From: Blasia pusilla
Lineage: Eukaryota > Marchantiophyta > Marchantiopsida > Blasiales
Length of the DNA stretch: 64,000 nucleotides
Assembly: GCA_050084515.1 (NCBI GenBank)
Contig: CM114272.1
Span: 18,042,001 to 18,106,000, forward strand
Direction of reading: 5' to 3'
The notes under the pieces were generated by a model. The model had not been told where the DNA came from. It searched no databases and was given only the letters and a program-made list of their open reading frames with translations. Within the stretch, counting starts at the first letter, position 1. Each line of letters opens with the position of its first letter. The translations under genes and the position numbers were made by a program. Shown in pieces: positions 46,000 to 55,479 of the stretch.

Positions 46000-46415
46000 C
46001 CTCAGTCTTTCACGTTGTCCGAGGCGATGGATTACTGGGAGGAATCAGCGTCCTACAGATGAGGATGGCAGTCACGTGATGGGCGCCTTAACTCATTACC
46101 CGTTCGATTCACAAGTGTAGTGATTGAGCGACGACCATGAGAGATGGCAACCTTAGCAACATTTAGCAGTGCTGTCACTTGGCCTAGTGATTTGATTGAG
46201 GGACATGTCTATGCAGAGGATACTCTCGTTCCTCACATTTCTATGGAGAGAAGTGTCATGGTAGCCGCATCAGTCCGTGGAGGAGAAGTGCCGCTTTGGG
46301 GCTCGATTGAGGAGCTTTGACGCTTAGCCACTACGCATGTGCAAACGCGTGGAGCGAGACGTTTGCACTATAGTGTGACGGGTCACAGGAACATTAGATA
46401 GCCAGGAATGCTGCT
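46000..46415 (+). pseudogene. Conserved segment between gag and DNMT
   Basis: The frame from 46144 reads TWPSDLIEGHVYAEDTL and MERSVMVAASVRGGEVPLWG, with stops after. The reverse-oriented copy at about 57480-57300 keeps a matching stretch, so it is part of the element's coding region. I do not recognise a domain. It occupies the place where an aspartic protease would be expected, but no DTG/DSG motif is visible. Confidence 0.5.
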
Positions 46416-46885
46416 ATGATCCCTTTGGACATCACCCTGATTGTGTGGTGCATCCGAGAGGAGGGTATTCGGGTGTTGGATCTCTTTGGAGGGATCAACA
46501 CTGGGTTAGAATCCTCCGATTTGTCGGTGGATTCTATATTGGATCAAGGCCGTCAATCACAGGCAGTGAGGCACGATGATCGACCGCCGTTGACTGTGGT
46601 CAATAGGATTGGCATGTCACTAGCAGCCTTTCCCACATTGGTGAGTTTTCACGCTTCCTATGCTTTCAATGAGGCCGGACCTGGCTTGGTTTGGGATGAC
46701 CAGGTAAAGAGGTTGGTGGAGCCCAATGCCAATGAGTGAGAGCGAGTGATGGGATTCCCCACAGGAGTGATGACAGTACCGTCACTATCAGAGGCATCAC
46801 GACGTCATGTCTTGGATTAGGCGATGGACCTGAACTGCTTAACATGGATTTTCAGCTTAGGAGTAGTTGAGCAAGGTTGTTTGAG
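46416..46885 (+). pseudogene. C5-cytosine DNA methyltransferase, internally deleted
   Basis: VWCIREEGIRVLDLFGGINTG (D of DLFGG at 46479) is motif I, the S-adenosylmethionine-binding loop. Near 46510 the frame passes directly to LSVDSILDQ, so motifs II-VIII, including the catalytic PCQ loop, are deleted. The C-terminal part is preserved: RPPLTVVNRIG, FNEAGPGLVWD, ERVMGFPTGV, and AMDLNCLTW, which corresponds to the final motifs. In-frame stops lie at 46737 and 46818. The family transfers methyl groups to cytosine in DNA. The sister copy at 55.5-57.2 kb retains the missing middle. Ty3 elements with such domains have been reported from charophyte algae and dinoflagellates. Confidence 0.85.
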
Positions 46886-47139
46886 GATGCAATAGATCAT
46901 AAAAGTTGCGTTGGTGAACCCCATGCCTACCGAGATGGTTGAGACAGTGGCTGGGGGCGAGACCCAAGGACATCGACACACCAAGGGTGATTGGGAGAGA
47001 CACCCTTGGACTTCTTGGGATGTTTTGCAGGTACGCCAGGAGATGATAGCCACAACATCAAGCATGGTTTTGTGTACTACACGTGGAGATGAGAGTTCTA
47101 TTGTCCGAGACGGGGTTGCATCATAGCAACCACCGACAT

Positions 47140-48170
47140 CCGCGCCGAAGAGCCTACCGCAGTCAGGAGACTTGGGAGCCAGATATGGGCCCTAAGTTGA
47201 CAGGAGGAGAGCAGCGTCGGATACACATGTTCCTTAGGAGTTATAGGAGCTGTTTTGCATTGAGTATGTATGATTTGGGTACGCTGAAGGGTCCAGGATC
47301 TGCATTGAGTTGTCGAGTGACACGATGATCTTTCGACGATCCTAAATGTACAATGATATGGAGAGGGCTCTGATTAAGAGTAGGAGCCAGGACTTGGTTG
47401 GAGCAGGACTAGTGGAGATGTCGCATGGAGAGTATGCATCTGCCACTGTCATGCCCGCCAAGAAGGATGTGCATGGCAACTGGACGGATAGGCGGATGTG
47501 TGGAGATTACCGACCTATCAATTGGCATACGAAGTCCGATAGGTATGCCATGCCCATCCTTGAGGAGATCTTTGATGCGATTGGCATGCAAAGGTCTTCA
47601 TTTCATTGGATTTGCAAGCCGGATACCATCTTCTGCCTATGAGATAGGCAGAAGATGGCATTTTGGGGCATCGATCCTCATGGGAAGGATTGGTTGTGCC
47701 AATGGCGGTTCTTACCATTCGGGTTAAAGAACGCCCCGGATGAGTTTCAGAGGGTCATGGATAGGATCTTGGTAGGTCTGGATTTTGCTAGGTGTTATAT
47801 TGATGATATCGTAGTCTTTAGCGCCACGGTTGAGGAACATGAGCGACATCTAGAGGAGGTGTTTTGACGATTGCAGTTACGTGGGCTGAAGCTACTTCTA
47901 GGAAAGTGCAAGTTCTTCTACGACCAGATTGAGTACTTGGGTCATACGATATACCCAGGGGGCCTTGGTGTGCAACAGACCAAGGTAGAGGCTATTTCAC
48001 ACATTCCACGCCCTACAGATGTGAGTCGAGTTCGTGCATTCATGGGATTGGCAAACTTCTATCGACGATATGTCAAGGGTTTCAGTTCGATTAAAAATTT
48101 GTTAACCTTGATGACCAAGGTGGATCAGGAGTGGAAATGGGGGCATGAGCAAGAGAGTGCGTTTTAGATG
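47140..48170 (+). pseudogene. Ty3 reverse transcriptase
   Basis: Diagnostic stretches in order are GEYASATVMPAKKD, RRMCGDYRPINWHTKSDRYA, DRQKMAFWGID, WRFLPFGLKNAPDEFQRVMD, the catalytic YIDDIVVF (47799-47822), KFFYDQIEYLGHTI and RVRAFMGLANFYRRYVKGF. The frame changes near 47345 and 47600 and has a stop at 47865-47867. Around 47600-47650 the region of the first catalytic Asp is disrupted by a short inverted duplication (CCATCTTCTGCCTATGAGATAGGCAGAAGATGG). Product: cDNA synthesis from element RNA. Confidence 0.87.
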
Positions 48171-49250
48171 CTCAAGGGTTGATTGACGTCCACACCCATA
48201 TTGAGGAGACCGATCAGGGGACGTCCTTTCTAGTTGCATACCGATTGGAGCATGTTGGGGCTTCGAGCCGTGCTCACCCAGCAGTTCGAGTTCATGGTGG
48301 CTAACGCTAGTTGCTCGAGCAACGCTGCAGAGGCAAAGTATAACTCGTATGAGGGTGAGTGCTTGGCTGCAGTGTGGGTTGTCGCACATTTTAGATGTTA
48401 TCTACTCGGCAATCCCTTTACCATCATTACTGATCTTCAACCACTTAAGTGGTTGATGGAGTTCAACAAGCTTATAGGGAAATGTCGTGTGCATATACAT
48501 CGCTACAAAACATACATTGTTGTCATCAAACACACACACAATCCCATGCTAACTCATGGCATCCATACACTGAGGCGAGAAGTACCAAAATATCTCCAAT
48601 AAAGTAAGATCCAATCTCTCTCTACACCATCTCACACCATAGCTCTCAAAGATGTGCACCCTCTCTCATGTCGAACCAAACCCACTCTCCTAATGAGAGG
48701 CTTGGGTTACACTCACAAGGCAAGGGACCATAACTCCGCCGCCTTATGCCAAGAGGTTCAACATAGAGAGAATGAGCTCTCAAGCTCTCTCTCTCTCTCT
48801 TGGAGGTATATCCCCTTCCCTCTCCCAAGCCCTCTCAATGGTAACCTATGCTCGCAGGTTTAGTGGTAACCTCCTTGGCTCTTGACATGCTGTAGCGGAT
48901 CAAGGGTCACTTCTCAAAGTGGAAAGTCAACTATCCCCAATATGGAAACTTACCCGAAATTGTAAGTTTCTCTATATGGCTCCAAATGAGCCGAAACGAA
49001 TGGGAAATATGCTCTCTCAGGTTTTCCAGGGCCTCAACAGGTCATCCTCAACCTCCTCGGCCTGTCCTCCACTACTCGTGCAGATGCTCTGCTAGATCCC
49101 ACCCATCTATCATAACAGTCGTGACAGAAGCTTGCGAGGTGGGCTCTTTTGTTGTAGGAGTATGACTTCCACGCGGTGCATAGACCTGGGATGCTCAACC
49201 AAGATGCAGATGGTTTGAGCCGTAACCCATATCCAAGTCAGCGAGATGCA
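48171..49250 (+). pseudogene. Ty3 RNase H, split by a solo LTR
   Basis: The first half reads EAKYNSYEGECLAAVWVVAH, FRCYLLGNPFTIITD and LQPLKWLMEFNKLIG. It breaks at 48482 where an antisense LTR is inserted. After the LTR, at 49127, the frame continues ARWALLLQEYDFHAVHRPG and NQDADGLSRNPYPS, the normal end of Ty3 RNase H. A second antisense LTR follows at 49251. The domain would degrade the RNA strand of the hybrid. Confidence 0.83.
48483..49126 (-). mobile_element. Solo LTR 1, antisense
   Basis: This complete terminal repeat of the same family (modules A then B when read on the minus strand) has ends TGTCACGAC...CACACGACA. It sits between GAAA (48479-48482) and GAAG (49127-49130), a 4-bp target duplication with one change. 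It interrupts the RNase H frame exactly, so its ends are well defined (644 bp). Confidence 0.82.
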
Positions 49251-49888
49251 TATTGTGCATATACACATTGCTACACAACATACATCATTATCATCGAACA
49301 CACACACAAACACACTACCCATGCTAACCCATGACATCCAAACAACGAGACAAGAAGTACTAAAATATCTCAAATAAAGTAAGACCCAATCTCTCTCTAC
49401 ACCATCTCTCACCATAGCTCTCATAGGTGTGCGCTCTCTCTCATGTTAAACCAAACCCACTTTCCTAATGAGAGTCTTGGATTACACTCACAAGGCAAGG
49501 GACCATAGCTCCTCCGCCTTATGCCAAGAGGTTCAACAAAAAAAGAATGAGCTCTCAAGCTCTCTCTCCTTGAGGTATACTCCTCCCCTCTCCCAAGCTC
49601 TCTCCATGGTAACCTATTCTCCTAAGTCACCTCCTTGGCTCTTAACCTTATGTAGGAGGTCAAGGGACACTTACCAAAAATAGAAAGTCGATCATATACT
49701 CAAAATGGTACTTATCTAAAATAGTAAGTTCCTCAATATGGCTCCAAATGAGCCGAAACAAAGGGGAAACCTGCTCTCTCAGGTTTTCTGAGGCGTCAAC
49801 AGGTCATCCTCGACCTACTGAGCCTGTCCTCCACTACTCACAAAGGCACTTTACTACATCTCACCGATTTATCCTAAAAGACGTGACA
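49251..49888 (-). mobile_element. Solo LTR 2, antisense
   Basis: This second complete terminal repeat is flanked by TGCA on both sides (49247-49250 and 49889-49892). Its minus-strand start is TGTCACGTCTTTTAGGATA. Only about 125 bp of coding sequence separates it from solo LTR 1. Confidence 0.82.
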
Positions 49889-51244
49889 TGCAATTGACGC
49901 TCGTCGGTATGGTGAGAGTGATGAGGAGCCAGGATGGCATGCGTCACCTATTTGGGCTTGTTGGCTATGGAGAGCCAGATTGCTGAGACTTCGATGGGGA
50001 GGTCTGATGGAGAGTCCTTAGATCCAGAGGCCGGTGAGGAGACGATAGGTGGCCGAGATATTCAATACGATGGAGTGGTCTTGGAGTACTTATGTACTAG
50101 CAGCGTCGCGAGCATAATGGGTGCTAGAGAGCGGGATCGGATCCTACAACGAGCTAGACGGTTACGGTGGGAGGGCACACATGTGTCGCGAGTGTGGGAG
50201 GATGGAAGAGTGCGTGTAGTGCCTCATCCTTCGTAGAGAGCACGTTGGGTACGTCATGCCCATGAGGAGTTGGGTCATTTTGGAGTGAAATGGACGTAAA
50301 ACTTGCTCCACATTCAGTATTGGTGGCGAGGCATGCAGATTGACGTTCAGCAGTTTGTTGTCAAATGCATGGTGTGTGATCGAGTCTGAGCATCGTTCAA
50401 TGCTCCGACTCCATAGTTGCATCCACTTCTGATCATGGGTTTAGGTTATAGATGGAGTTTGGATTTTGTAGGACCTTTGCTTTTGATGGAGCGCCATAGT
50501 CGTTATGTGTTGGTGATGGTCAAACACTTCTCGAAGTGGATAGAGTTGGTTGCATTGGCTGAAAAAGCAAGTGAGGGAGTAGCATATGCCTTCCTAGATT
50601 GAATGTTGAGTCATTACGGTGCACCAATTATGGTGTTAACACACTATGGTAGAGAGTTCCGCGGGGAGTTTCAGGCCTTGTATGATCAGGCACTGATCGA
50701 CCACCACACTACTTCGCAAGATCATCCTGAGGTGGATGGACTAGCGGAGCGGGTTGTGCAGATGGTGAATAGAGGACTACGCAAGTATGGCTTGCAGAGA
50801 GATTACCTAGGAGATTGGGACCTTCAATTTCCGTGGTTGGCGATGGGATAAAGATTCAGTAGGCATGCATCCTTAGCGTCTTTCTCATTGTACTTGTTGC
50901 TTTATGGCCAAGAGCCAGATTTACCTATGGCTATTCGTCAAGATGTTGGTAAGGTGTTGAACCTTGATGATCATGATGTATGGATGCAAGCATGTTCTCA
51001 AAGAGCTGAGTTTTTTTGGAGAGTGATGCCCATGGCGTTTGAGAACTTGGCGATTACACAACATTCAAAATACGTTAAGATATACGACTATTCGGGGAGG
51101 TGGTTATCGACCTACTATCCAGGAGTTTCATCAAGGAGACTATGTCTACTTGCAGTAGATGGCACCCACGACATTGGATGTGACTGCAGGGCGCACCTTC
51201 TTGAGAGTTCCATCCGGTGTTCTCTTATTGGAGGGACGCGATGA
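49889..51244 (+). pseudogene. Ty3 integrase
   Basis: The HHCC zinc-binding domain lies at about 50247-50388: HAHEELGHFG, then YWWRGM, then CMVC. The catalytic core includes WSLDFVGPLLL (first Asp) and LTHYGREF, where the second catalytic Asp is replaced by His. The Glu motif is GLAERVVQMVNRGLRKYG. Downstream FSLYLLLYGQEPDLP and a basic C-terminal segment follow. In-frame stops occur at 50236, near 50300, at 50600 and at 50849. It would insert the cDNA into chromosomes. It leads into a PHD finger. Confidence 0.85.
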
Positions 51245-51668
51245 TATGGTTTGGAAAGACCATGTGAGTAGTTGTGCGCCGTGTCATCTTCCGAACATTG
51301 ATGGTATAGTTTATCCGAGCTTAGCAATAGTTCTTGCATGCTTGCGGTGTATGTTGTGTGGTTACGACCGTGGTGCCACCACTATGCTAGTCTGTGATGG
51401 GTGTTCGAGAGGATGGCATATGGTATGTTTGGCGTAACCTCTCATTAGGGTTTCTCCGAGATGATGGATGTGTCCTAGATGTACATAGAGTAGATAGTTC
51501 TACATTTCGACTTGTATTTGTCATATGGATGACAAGAAGACGACTAACGATGGGGCCACATGAGCACTCGGCCTTCTTGCTCTTAGCGTTCGAGAGATGT
51601 ATATCATGGTAGGTAGGGATAGATGGCTATCTGGAGTTAGAGAGACCTAACCACCAACTAGGGGGGCG
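51245..51668 (+). pseudogene. Integrase C-terminal PHD finger
   Basis: The frame of the preceding MAPTTLDVTAGRTFL segment runs through CMLC (51348-51359), VCDGCSRGWHMVCLA, and, past stops at 51435 and 51462, WMCPRC (about 51465-51482). All eight zinc ligands of a C4HC3 PHD finger are in one frame. PHD fingers read histone tails, usually H3 unmodified or methylated at Lys4. Here it takes the place chromodomains occupy in chromoviruses, so a role in target choice is a reasonable inference. A purine-rich ACTAGGGGGGCGA tract ends the region. Confidence 0.82.
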
Positions 51669-52430
51669 ATAGAAGATATTTTGGTACTTCTTGTCTTGTT
51701 GTTTGGATGCCATGAGTTAACATGGGATCATGCATATTTGTGTGTATGTTCGATGACAGTAATGTATGTTCTATAACGATGTGTATGCGTATGACAGTTG
51801 TCACATCTTTTAGGATAGATTAGTGAGATATAGTAGAGCACCTTCGTGAGCAATGGAAGACAGACTCAGTAGGTTGAGGATGACCTGCTGACGCCCCATG
51901 AAACCTAATAGAGCAGGTTTTACCTTTGTTTCGGCTCATTTGGAGCCATATTGAAGAACTTACTATTTTAGGTCAATACTATTTTGAGTATATGATCAAA
52001 TTTTTATTTTTGGTAAGTGGCCCTTGACCTTTTACACCAAGTCAAGAGCCAAGGAGGTGACTTGGGAGCATAGGTTATCATGGAGAGAGCTTGGGAGAAG
52101 GGAGGGATATACCTCAAGGAGAGAGAGCTTGAGAGCTCATTCTCTCTTTGTTGAACCTCTTGGCACAAGGCGGCAGAGCTATGGTCCTTTGCCTTATGAG
52201 TGTAACCCAAACCTCTTATTAGGAGAGTAGGTTTGGTTTGAGATTGAGAGAGACATGTGAGAGTGCACACATGTGAGAACTATGGTGTTGTGAGAGAGAT
52301 TGAATCTTATTTTATTGGAGATATTTTGGTACTTCTTGTCTCGTTGTTTGGAGCCATGGGATCGGGCGTGTTTATGTGTGTGTTCGGTGATATTGATTTA
52401 TGTTGTGTAGTGATGTGTATACGCACGACA
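51669..52430 (+). repeat. 3' terminal repeats, order B-A-B
   Basis: Module B (GATATTTTGGTACTTC to ATGACA, about 51672-51796) directly follows the purine tract. Module A follows (51799-52314, starting TGTCACATC), and then B again (52315-52430, ending ACGACA). The element ends with B, as its target duplication shows. The 3' end thus has one extra B compared with a solo LTR, while the 5' end lacks B. Confidence 0.75.
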
Positions 52431-52850
52431 TCCTCGATCCCAACCAATTTACAACCAAAGTATATATTCATAAACTCCAAAAGTCAACTTATATCACAAC
52501 TCCCCTCCTTCCCCCTTCCTACCTTGATTTATACCTTCTTATTTTCCACCTCTTCAATCATAGTTTTTGGGGCTCTCACACCATCGATGAGATTTTTTCA
52601 TGATAGTCAATAAAGCCCCCATATCATGTTTTCTTCTCTCATATTTTCCCCTCTATTTCTTGTCTCATTTATGGCCCATCCCTAACCATAAGATTATAGA
52701 TAGATCCTAGGCATAAAAGAGTCGGCCAATATTCCTTTAATGGATGTCACAACAAGGTTTGGGTTGACTCCCATCCCAATGAAGGATCGACTAGACTAGC
52801 CATTGAACTTCAATCTATTTGATACTTCGCTTGCTCGGATCATCATTTTT
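52431..52850. other. Spacer between two convergent Ty3 copies
   Basis: This is AT-rich, partly pyrimidine-rich DNA without coding signal. The TCCT target duplication of the upstream element lies at its left edge. Confidence 0.5.
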
Positions 52851-53575
52851 GTGGGCATACATATTACTGCATAACATACATCTATGTCACCATCCATACC
52901 TACATAAATATGAGAAAACACATTCATTTATGGTATCTACATACATGGACGATAATGTACCAAAATATCTCCAAGAAACTATGGAACAACAAAGCTCTCA
53001 CATATACTTAATGCCTCTCTCATATCAAACCAAACCAACTTTCCTAATGAGGCTTGGGTTATTCAGAAGGCTAGGAAGACCATAATTCTATCGCCTCATA
53101 AAGAGGATCAAGAAAGAGAGAATGACCTCTCAACTGTAGTCTCCTTATAATTAGGTATACCCCTTCCCTCTCCCCAAACTCTCTCCTTGATGACTTATGA
53201 AGATAGGTCACCTCCTTTGCTCTTCACTGACAGTAGGGCATCAAAGGTCACTTCTCAAAATTTGAAGTCAAGTATGGTCATAATAGGAACTTATCAAAAA
53301 TAGTAAGCTCCTCAATAATAGATTCAATATGGCTCTAAATGAGTCCAAAATAGGAGGGATCATCTTCTCTCAAATTATCCAAGTCCCCAACATATTGTTC
53401 TTGATCTCTTAAGGATGCCCTCGAATCTCCTCAAAGGTAGCCTACGGATACTATCTGATCTACTATAAAAGATGTGATAGATGTTATGCGCATACACATT
53501 ACTACATGAATCTATGTGTGGTACATATTCATCTGATGAATATGTACCAAAATATCTCCAATCTTCCTATTCTTA
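52851..53575 (-). repeat. 3' terminal repeats of the reverse copy (B-A-B)
   Basis: Read on the minus strand: B (about 53575-53497), A (about 53490-52990), then B (about 52985-52851). The first B starts GATTGGAGATATTTTGGTAC directly after element coding sequence. The arrangement is the same as at 51669-52430. Confidence 0.7.
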
Positions 53576-53929
53576 GTTGATGGTTAGGTCCCTCTAACTC
53601 AAGATGGTCATTTATCCATACCAACCATGACATACACCTCTATAATGCTAAGAGCAAAAAGGTTGGGTGTGCATGTGGCCCCATTGTCAATTTCCTTCTT
53701 GTTATCTATGTTGCTAATGCAAATCTAGATCTATGACTATGTCGTACGTACTCTATATGCATCTAGGAGATATCCATCCTCCTTAAGAGACTCTAGCTAG
53801 TGAGAGATGGCGTTAAACATGCAATTTATTATCCTATAAAAATTCCACACTTTAATGTTGTGGTTGGACCTTGGTTGGATCCACATACCCAAGGCAAAAC
53901 ATACAACGCGAATCTACAAGTACTACTAT
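53576..53929 (-). pseudogene. PHD finger remnant of the reverse copy
   Basis: Minus-strand bases about 53925-53700 align with the PHD region of the forward copy. The spacing of the CMLC and CDGC regions is retained, but most zinc ligands are mutated, ending GGWISPRC where the forward copy has WMCPRC. Downstream the shared GGGGCCACATG and GGGACCTAACCATC blocks confirm the homology. The PHD finger therefore predates both insertions. Confidence 0.65.
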
Positions 53930-54525
53930 TGTTACGACCCTCATAACCAAACACATGCCAATGTAAAACATCAAAACTCTAGTGGGCTCATACTAGGATA
54001 TAACCGCGTCAAAGTCTTATGAGACATGAGTTACAGTCTTGAGACGCGTGCATTGATGGGCGTCTCAAAGGATGGGGTTCGTGACCAAGAAGAGCAAGAC
54101 CAAACATCAAGTGGGACTTGAGAAGTGCTCAAATAACACAAGAGGACCAACTCTTGTGTTACTTGAGCCAAAGGGAATGCAAACGTGCTTGCTTAGAACT
54201 TGACAAAAAGTTTGGAGGTTTTCCATGTTTGAGGTCATAATGGCTAGACCCAAGATACATTGAGGATAAATAAGGTGGGGACAGAAAGCTTATAAGAAGA
54301 CAATTCCAACGCTCTCAAATTCCAAAAACATGCATGAGCAGAGATTAAAACACCATCCCTAAGCTATCAAAATGTTGATTGGATTGATGGCCATAAGGAG
54401 TGGCCCAAAAAGACCTTTGTAAATGTAGGGAGGGGTTGGGATTCTCTAGAGCTATCTAGAGCTAAATACAAGGGGAAGGATCTCTATGGGTGTTAACAAT
54501 ATCCATCATAGGAACAAAATTATCC
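53930..54525 (+). mobile_element. Chromovirus LTR inside the Ty3 copy
   Basis: It starts TGTTACGACCCTCATAACC and matches the LTRs at 28683 and 60624 (shared GGTCATAATGGCTAGACCCAAG-type block, split by mismatches). It falls exactly between the PHD remnant and RNase H sequence, where the integrase of the host element is missing. It is a solo LTR or one end of a lost element. Confidence 0.65.
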
Positions 54526-54529
54526 ATTT

Positions 54530-55240
54530 TTGTGCAACCATAGACAACCCATACTACAACCAAGCACCCATCCTCAATCAAGGCTCAGTCTAAGCCCCAA
54601 CATATTCCAATCTATATGTAATTGGAAAGCACGCTCCTTGATAGGTCTCCTCAATATGGGCGTAGATGTCCATATATCTTTTAGCAACCAAAATGCTCTC
54701 TCTTGCTCATTCCCCTAGTGCCATTTGTGATCCATCTTGGTCAGCAAGGTTAGTGGCTTAGCAATTAAACTTTAACCCTTGACGTAACATCGATATATAG
54801 AAGTTCGTCAATTCCTAGAATATGCAAATTCAACTTGCATTTGTAGGGCGTGGAATATGTGAGATAGGCTCTACCTTTGTTTGTTGAATACCAAGTCCAC
54901 TTAGGAATATCATATAACCCAATGCATGACCTAAAGAAGTGAAGACCTTTGCATGCCCAATTGCATCAAAGATCTCCTTAAGAGTAGGCATATCATACCT
55001 ATCAAACTTTTTTTGCCAATTGATAGGTCCATAATCTCCACGTATATGCCTATACCTCTAGTTGCTATGCACATCCTTCTTGGTGGGCATGATAATGATA
55101 TAAACATACTCTCCATGCAATATCTTCACTAGTCCTGCTCCAACCAAATCATGGGTCATACTGAGAATCAAGTCCCTCTTCATATCATGATACTTGTAGG
55201 ATCGTTAGAAGATTGATGTGTCGCTAGACAACTCATTACG
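54530..55240 (-). pseudogene. RNase H and reverse transcriptase pieces
   Basis: Minus-strand sequence aligns in order with 47340-48370 of the forward copy. It includes the GTTGGGGCTT RNase H start, the CATATTCCACGCCCTACA block and the GGAGATTATGGACCTATCAATTGGC block. The segment with the catalytic YIDD is absent, deleted near 54945 where a GGCATGCAAAGGTCTTCA block joins a later GGTCATGCATTGGG block. Confidence 0.7.
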
Positions 55241-55479
55241 GATGTATACTAAAGGAGTTATTTCTCATTCAATATGCATTATTTCAGCGTATCCAAATCA
55301 TGCATACAAAATGAGAAATAAATCCTTTTACTCCTAAAGAATCGATGTATTTGGTGCGAATCTCCTCTTGTCAACCTAGGGCCCATATATGGCTTATAAG
55401 TCTTCATTGTGACTATTGTAGGATTCTCAAGCATGGGTAGATTTGTTTGCTATGGTGCAATCCCATCTTGAATAACTGC

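Larger units (their letters stand above)
42352..52430 (+). mobile_element. Ty3 element encoding DNMT and PHD finger
   Basis: The element is bounded by TGTTACGTC at the left and ACGACA at the right, with TCCT directly outside both ends (42348-42351 and 52431-52434), a 4-bp target duplication. The coding order is gag with zinc knuckles, an unassigned conserved segment, a C5-cytosine methyltransferase remnant, reverse transcriptase, RNase H, integrase and a PHD finger. Two antisense solo LTRs of the same family lie inside RNase H. It carries many stops and two clear coding deletions. A sister copy in reverse orientation starts 420 bp downstream. Confidence 0.88.
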
